Origin: Straminergon stramineum
Lineage: Eukaryota > Streptophyta > Bryopsida > Hypnales > Calliergonaceae
Direction: 5' to 3'
DNA length: 64,000 nucleotides
Assembly (NCBI GenBank): GCA_963920665.1
Contig: OY987264.1
Span: 27,570,906 to 27,634,905 of the forward strand
Part shown: positions 58,401 through 64,000 of the stretch, in pieces
Layout: every line of letters begins with the position of its first letter
How positions within the stretch are numbered: position 1 is the first letter of the stretch
Program-made: the position numbers and the translations under genes
Notes under the pieces: generated by a model
Seen by the model: the letters and a program-made list of their open reading frames with translations, nothing else
Database searches by the model: none
What the model was told of the DNA's origin: nothing

Positions 58401-59731
58401 ATATGATCCATAGATCATATCTTCTGTGGTCAAATCTTCTATTGCACTACACTCATTTTTTTTTCAATCAAATTGGAAGCCAATAATTAAAAAGTCTTTT
58501 TTAAATTGATTAGAGATTGAATATTTGTGATTTTTACAAGAATTTTTCCTTACAATTCAAAATATTAAGTTTTCATTGTAGTGATTTTTGAAGAATTGTA
58601 TTCTATTTTTTTATTTAAGCCACTTATAAAGGGTTCTTTATTATATTGAAAATTTTATATTTTGAGGCCAACCAACCAATTTTCTCTGATTTATAGAATA
58701 TTTGCAAAACAAATTCTTCAGAATCGATACCGTACAAATGTTAAAGAACTAACACAACAATATTTTTAAAAATTGATAAGTGAGAAAATGCATTTTTGTA
58801 TGCTTGGGATGTGTTTATGTTCATATGTTCTTCAAAATTTGAATGTCTTCTCTTTAAAGGGTTAATGCAAGTTGATTCCTAAATAATCAGAGCTATCATC
58901 TTTATGGTTGTGCATGCCTCACTCTTGCAATCACCAAAGAAAATTAACCCATATGCGTATTTTGAGGGATCCACTCGCTAATTAATGAATGATGTGTCTC
59001 CTATTTTGTAGTTGGTCAATACTATATTTCTTGAGCATTCCTTGCTTGTTTAAGTCTTTGATTCTAAATTTGATCATTCATGGCAAATAATCAATCTTGA
59101 CTTTTTTTTCTATAGTGAAACATTTGGACAAGTATATGGGTTGAAACTCCCGAGCCTACTACAATGCAAAGCCAATTGAACCAATGTATACATTCCTCTA
59201 ATGCATGTAGAAAGTAAGTGCTTATAGAAATTCATCTCTAATTTGGTAGGTAATTAACCAAAAAAATTCCATGAATTAGATAACCTTATAGAATATGAAC
59301 CTAATATTCATTGATATATTTAGCAATGGAGAAAGTTGAGTATCTATCAACTTAAAGATGAGTGAGGGCCTCTATACACTAGGGGCAAAAGTCATGAATA
59401 GTAAGCTTTCAACTAATGAGAGCTTCCACAATTGAGAAGAACAAGGAATGTAATTTTAAACTTGAAATTTTAATTCCAAGGGAGGGAGGGATGTGGCCAA
59501 TACTTCTCTTCTCTATAGCAAAAAATGCTTAAGTTTTGAGTCCCTCCCAATTGTAATCAAGCCCATCATTCTTGAGAGGTGGACTTGACTACAATTTTGG
59601 GGATCCTTGGACTAAAAGGCTTGTAGCCAATCATTATTAAGTGGCCTAGGTTAATTTTTTTTTAATGAAACAATACCTTGGATATTTTTGTACCTTCCTT
59701 GCACCTTACACTACTTCCAATGGTTGACCTC
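55459..59731. other. AT-rich intergenic DNA with two hairpins
   Basis: Contains a 15-bp inverted repeat (56066-56080 / 56135-56149, CCAATTTAGGTGTTT) and a perfect hairpin at 57236-57278. Text at 55110-55620 and 56470-56930 is repeated ('gtgccattg-cttcaaaag', 'ggagtcatcttttgca'). The longest ORF (57400-57726, 108 codons) has no family features. Confidence 0.4.
57236..57278. repeat. Perfect 18-bp hairpin with 7-nt loop
   Basis: GAGTTCTATGCAAGGCAA (57236-57253), loop tcaagtg, then the exact inverse (57261-57278). No T-tract or host gene adjoins it. Confidence 0.9.
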
Positions 59732-60619
59732 TTAACACCTAAAGGCCCAAAGATTATGGATATAATACAAATATGCTATAAAATATAGGTTTTATAGAAA
59801 AAAATTAAGTTTTTTTAATTATAGGATGATGTTAAACATTAAGATTAGAAAGAATCTGTATGATAAAAATTGAAACACTATTAATAGATTTTTTTTAATG
59901 ATTTTGAAATTTTGACTTCAAAAATTCACCAAAAATCATCTTTTTTAAGCTTTTGAAAAGTTTTAGCATTGATCAAAATTTTAGTTTCAATGAATTTATG
60001 AAAAAATGCATAAGATTTAGTAATGATCATATCAACACTTTTTCCAAATAGGCAAATACTAAACACTTTGCTCTAATTTTGTTGTACTTGTTGTTTGACC
60101 CTAGCAATCTTAGTCTTGAATGTAAAATGAGGTTCTTTGAATTTGAGTCTCGCCAATGGAATGAAGCTTATCAATTGTACTTTTGATTCCAACTCGAAAT
60201 TTTGAAAAACTCTTAAATTTTAGTATTTTATAGCAATATGAACTTTGGGCCTATAACCATGGTTTGTTGATTTTCTAATTATCAAATACACAATAACTTT
60301 AGTTTATACCATGATTTTATATACTATATTATACATCTACAATTAAGATTTCAGATTTTTTGAGAATATTTTGTATTTGATATGAATTTTCTTCATTTTT
60401 TTCTTAATAAATTCACAATATTTTCAAATTTTTCAAAAACAATGTTGAAAATTTTACAACTTGTAGTAGACACATGATTTCATCTCTGAAAAATAAATAT
60501 AAATTTTTTCATTCATATCTAGTTGGTGAAAAATGGCAACAAATAGAGTAATGAACAGTGAGGCCACTAGCCACAACTTAGTAGTCATGGGCCTGTCTTT
60601 TCCTTCTCTAAACCCTTAA
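59732..60619. mobile_element. TTAA-type family G, copy 1
   Basis: The left end is TTAACACCTAAAGGCCCAAA (59732). The right end, read inverted from 60619, is TTAAGGGTTTAGAGAAGG. The terminal match is partial, but both ends start with TTAA. The right half matches 31069-31310 in opposite orientation. Length is 888 bp; no ORF. Confidence 0.5.
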
Positions 60620-61718
60620 ACCTAGAAGGACAGGTTGGTCATTGTAGAAATCAACTTTTTCTAGGTACCATGTGAATCAATTTGTATAAGGTAGCATGCT
60701 GTAAAAGTGACCATGTTCTAAATGTGACCCCTATCTAAGAATGGGTGACATATTCCTGGAAATATCTATTACTAGCAATGATGAGTTAGGTAGGCTTAAA
60801 TGGTCGCTTTTAGAGCATACTACCTTAGGGAAAATCTAATAGCACTCATTGCAGGCCCAACTACTATGCAAGACCTTTCCTTTTCACACCCAATTCCAGG
60901 GACGAACAATCAATGCATTTTTGTCTTACATGGGAGAATTCTCTGTCATCCATCCATCCATTCATCCATCCCACACTTATTAGTGTCCATGCCGTCCTTC
61001 TAGTCTAGGGTTGAAGACCGACAAGCCATAGACCATGAGAGGTTTTCTCCAAGGCTTCTAAAGGCTTCTCAGCAAGGCATGATTTGCGTGCATTGTACTG
61101 TGCAGTACAGCACCTTAGCTTTTAGGTTACAAAGTTGTGAAGAGAATTTCAGTCAACTTTTCTAGTCTAGTCCAGTCAGCCAAACCATCAGTGAGTCAGA
61201 GTAACTTACTGTAGTTCATTCCCAAAGAACTGAAGCTCCCTCGGAAACTTCAACTGCAACTCCAAATCTTATCTTTCCAGAGGGACTCCAGTACGGTCCC
61301 CAAAACAAATAAACTTAAGTAAAAGAAATGAAAGCCTTTGGTACAAACTCACGGCACTCCAAGGCCAGGTGGGCAAGTTAGGGTGCTTCGACCAAAGCTT
61401 TTGTCTGCATCAGAAAAGTTAGGCTAGATTGTTTTGGTGCCATTTTGACACCAAAGGCCACATATAAGTCATTTTAGTGTCATTTTATTCATACTGAGTT
61501 AATATGGAGGTTGGCACCAAATTATCTAAACTGCATTTCAATGCACCATCATGGTACCATGTTCACATGCCTTGAAGTTCCTGATGTGAAAAACCATTGT
61601 GGGAGTCACGGAGGTACCAACGGGAATGACAGTAACACAGGTCAAAGGGCGTCACGCTGCTCCGGAGGCACTCGTTGGCAAAATGAGGGTATTCCGTGAG
61701 CGATCGAGTGATCAGTAA
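60620..61718. other. Intergenic DNA with a family H fragment and CATC repeat
   Basis: 60880-61014 (minus) is a diverged family H copy, interrupted by a CATC microsatellite (60947-60970). A palindromic GTACTGTGCAGTAC lies at about 61098. The sequence becomes less AT-rich towards the LINE. The true 5' end of the LINE was not found. Confidence 0.4.
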
Positions 61719-61892
61719 CGCCCAAATGGCAATACCAATCCAATTCTGTCCTGTTGGTTAGCTTTAAGCGATCATCTCATCCTTTTGCGGCACTTCTGCG
61801 GCAAGGATTGGAACAGTGTGGGGTGTTTCCCTCAAATTAGGGTTAAGATTAGGGTTAGTGAAAATGCTCGCCTGATCACTCGCTGGACCGCG

Positions 61893-64000
61893 ATGGAGCG
61901 CCCGTCGTATGCTGACACGCTGAGGGAGCATCTGGCGCACGCGCCAATTCCGTCACAAGGATCAGACGGGAGTGATCATGGAGCTACTGACAGTAACGAC
62001 AACGCCATCGAACCAGAGCTCGTGGCAGCGGTCACCAGCGCCGGCAGAAACGCCAAGATACATCCAACAATAGCAACACCGGGTGAGACACTTCCTGATG
62101 GCTTTGCGCGCAGTTCGTCCGGCTTCTTGTTATGCAATACTGTGTTAGAAGTACAGGTAAATCAAGAAAAAGTACAGAGAGAAACGGAGCGCCTTCAAAA
62201 GCACGCTGTTGTGGCTTACTTCGTGGGGGGAAAACAAGCCCCACTGGCCTTGAACCAGTGGATTGCAACTCTTCAAACGCAACTAGGGGACTGGGTAGGA
62301 TTGGGGAGGGACCTGGACAGAGGATTCTTTCAAATCCTGACTAGACGAAGCTCGACCACACAGAAACTTCTCATGCTCACCCCCCACCGCTCCCGGTGGG
62401 GCACCTGCATCATCCAAACGTGGGCCACAGCCTTCAATGCTAGTAATCCCTCCAACCTAAAAGTTCCAACGTGGGTCACGTTGAAAGGTATACCGGGTGA
62501 GTTTATAGCAGTAGCAGAGGAAATCGCAGGAGGACTGGGGGAGCTGCTTGGTGCAGACAAGCGCAACCTCACCACTGCCGATCAACGTTTTTGTGTTGCC
62601 CTACAAGCGGACCAAGGCTGGAAGACACAGATTGGAGTTTACAATGCTAGCACCAAAGAGAGAGTAATCATAGCGGTAGATTATTGTAACCTTCCTATTC
62701 GATGCAGATTGTGCCAGTCAACAGACCACCTAGCCAAGGACTGTCACAAGGCGAAAAAGAAAGGAACATCCAAATCACCCCAACAAGAACATGGCCATGG
62801 CAACAAAGGCATTCTTGGGCCCTCCCCCTCTCACAGCCTTCCCCCCCCTCCTGCGAGTCTCAATGGGCACACCCCTGAGATTCTCGCAGACTGTGCAGGA
62901 TCTTCTGAAAAATCGGGGGAGGATTCGAGAAACAGGACAGATCAATCCCCCGCGTCTCTAGTTGCGGATGACCTAGGCTGGGAAACAGTTAGCAGAAATA
63001 GGAATCCACTAAAGAATCCCTCGATCCCCCTCAGAGCAAGAAGTAATCCAGGTCTCGCAAGCCAACAGGTGCCCACCCTAGCAAGAGCCGCACTCAACTC
63101 GCGACACAACTCTGATCACTCTCTTTCGGGGCAAGGCCCTACTAACCAGGATGTAAGCCCTAGGCCACCTTCAGAAGCCACTACCACGAGCCGGAGGGAT
63201 CAGCAGCAACAACAAGACATGCCAGGAAACGATCCACCCACCTCTGCCACTCGGCAACCAAGTCAACAAATTCAGCTCCAACCCTCAATATCCCCCGAGG
63301 AGCTGGAAACTCCAGTGTGCGGAGTGCCTCCCAAGTTGTTCAACCCGCGCATCCAACCGGGAGTAGAAGCTCACTCCCGTGCAGACCAAGATACAATCAT
63401 GGTATCAGATGAGGAACCCTTGATAGTTCGACCGAGCCAAGCAGCAGTCTGCCCTCCGTCAGGAGACAGGCTCACTGAGCTCTTCGGACATAGAGGCGCA
63501 ACGAGAGAATTTACCTCCGCCAATCCCACCAATTCAAAGCAAGTCACTGCGCCCTCCCTCAGCAACTCAGGAAACGATGCCGCTAGCGCCGAGCAAGCCA
63601 AAGCCAAATCCCTAAATCTAAACGAAGCGGCAGTTGCCTCTGGATCAGTGGCCAATACAAGTAGTAGAGGGGATCCTTCTCTCGCGTACCCCCCTCCCCT
63701 TAGGTTAGATCAGGCAGCTCCCAGCATAGACCCCGAGATCCCTCCCTCCCCTCGAACCCCAGTAACCAACATGATTCCTGTAGAGCAACAAAGGGTGTTC
63801 CTGGACTGGTACAGCAGGCAGCAAGGAGAGGCCCAAGTCACACCGCAATCCAGAGGCTTAACACCAAATCAACTTGCACGGCGAAACGAAGCAGCTGAAG
63901 CCTCACGAAGAAAGAGAGCTTCCATCCTTAGCCTACGTAGAGATTCGCCAAGAGGGAGATATGAAGGCAGCTGCCTCAAAACCACCGAGCTCTTCCCCGA
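61893..64000 (+). CDS. LINE retrotransposon ORF1 (DUF4283-like, CCHC zinc knuckle), runs off the window
   Basis: One frame is open from 61719 through the window end. The first ATG in it is 61893, giving at least 702 codons with no stop. Residues about 100-265 resemble the DUF4283 domain of plant LINE ORF1 proteins: AVVAYFVGG (105-113), a conserved RSRWGTC (166-172) and PTWVTLKGIPGEF (192-204). Residues 271-284 form a zinc knuckle CRLCQSTDHLAKDC (C-X2-C-X4-H-X4-C). The rest is a long Pro/Ser/Gln-rich tail ending in basic segments. ORF1 proteins bind the element's RNA; a reverse-transcriptase ORF2 should follow beyond 64000. GC content is higher than in the surrounding DNA, and the frame is undamaged, suggesting a recent insertion. 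Whether 61893 is the true start is unproven. Confidence 0.85.
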   Translation, partial: MERPSYADTLREHLAHAPIPSQGSDGSDHGATDSNDNAIEPELVAAVTSAGRNAKIHPTIATPGETLPDGFARSSSGFLLCNTVLEVQVNQEKVQRETERLQKHAVVAYFVGGKQAPLALNQWIATLQTQLGDWVGLGRDLDRGFFQILTRRSSTTQKLLMLTPHRSRWGTCIIQTWATAFNASNPSNLKVPTWVTLKGIPGEFIAVAEEIAGGLGELLGADKRNLTTADQRFCVALQADQGWKTQIGVYNASTKERVIIAVDYCNLPIRCRLCQSTDHLAKDCHKAKKKGTSKSPQQEHGHGNKGILGPSPSHSLPPPPASLNGHTPEILADCAGSSEKSGEDSRNRTDQSPASLVADDLGWETVSRNRNPLKNPSIPLRARSNPGLASQQVPTLARAALNSRHNSDHSLSGQGPTNQDVSPRPPSEATTTSRRDQQQQQDMPGNDPPTSATRQPSQQIQLQPSISPEELETPVCGVPPKLFNPRIQPGVEAHSRADQDTIMVSDEEPLIVRPSQAAVCPPSGDRLTELFGHRGATREFTSANPTNSKQVTAPSLSNSGNDAASAEQAKAKSLNLNEAAVASGSVANTSSRGDPSLAYPPPLRLDQAAPSIDPEIPPSPRTPVTNMIPVEQQRVFLDWYSRQQGEAQVTPQSRGLTPNQLARRNEAAEASRRKRASILSLRRDSPRGRYEGSCLKTTELFP

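Overview
This window is nuclear DNA of a land plant. Three things show it: a complete 14-exon gene for the plastid transcription protein pTAC3/PAP1 with GT-AG introns, a decayed seven-exon plant PP2C phosphatase, and many plant-type transposons (CACTA, LTR retrotransposons, and a LINE whose ORF1 has a DUF4283-like domain and CCHC knuckle). The pTAC3 introns are short (117-507 nt) and the gene sits in very AT-rich, repeat-filled sequence. I cannot name the species; a seed-free plant is possible, but that is only a guess.

Layout. 1-3.6 kb: tandem and foldback repeats. 3.6-8.9 kb: a pile-up of short transposons, several ending in TTAA and the sequence CCCCTAAA. 8.9-13.3 kb: repeats and unassigned DNA. 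13.3-17.5 kb (minus): PP2C pseudogene. 17.9-18.5 kb: fragment of a retrotransposon gag, interrupted at 18,493-19,843 by a non-autonomous CACTA element with a 3-bp target duplication. 20.9-24.9 kb: degenerate LTR retrotransposon. 25.0-30.1 kb: AT-rich DNA bounded by arrays of the motif AGTCATAT. 31.1-32.9 kb: a TTAA-type element and a second CACTA element. 34.7-41.3 kb (minus): pTAC3. 41.5-44 kb: foldback, AT-rich DNA, a possible SINE and a 132-bp CACTA element. 45.0-57.0 kb: several degenerate LTR-type sequences in both orientations, a full-length copy of the TTAA element, and a 60-bp CACTA element. 57-61.7 kb: hairpin and more TTAA-type repeats. 61.9-64.0 kb: ORF1 of a LINE, still open at the window edge.

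Only pTAC3 looks like a functional host gene. It would serve the plastid-encoded RNA polymerase in the chloroplast. The LINE ORF1 is intact as far as it can be seen. Everything else is mobile-element debris or a pseudogene.

The observations most worth following are: a family of TTAA-bounded inverted-repeat elements resembling piggyBac in target and terminal bases; LTR-like promoters whose TATA box lies between inverted-repeat arms that vary together between copies; CACTA elements reduced to 60 and 132 bp but still carrying target duplications; and a PP2C pseudogene in which four of five readable splice acceptors read AA, with other changes matching C-to-T deamination.
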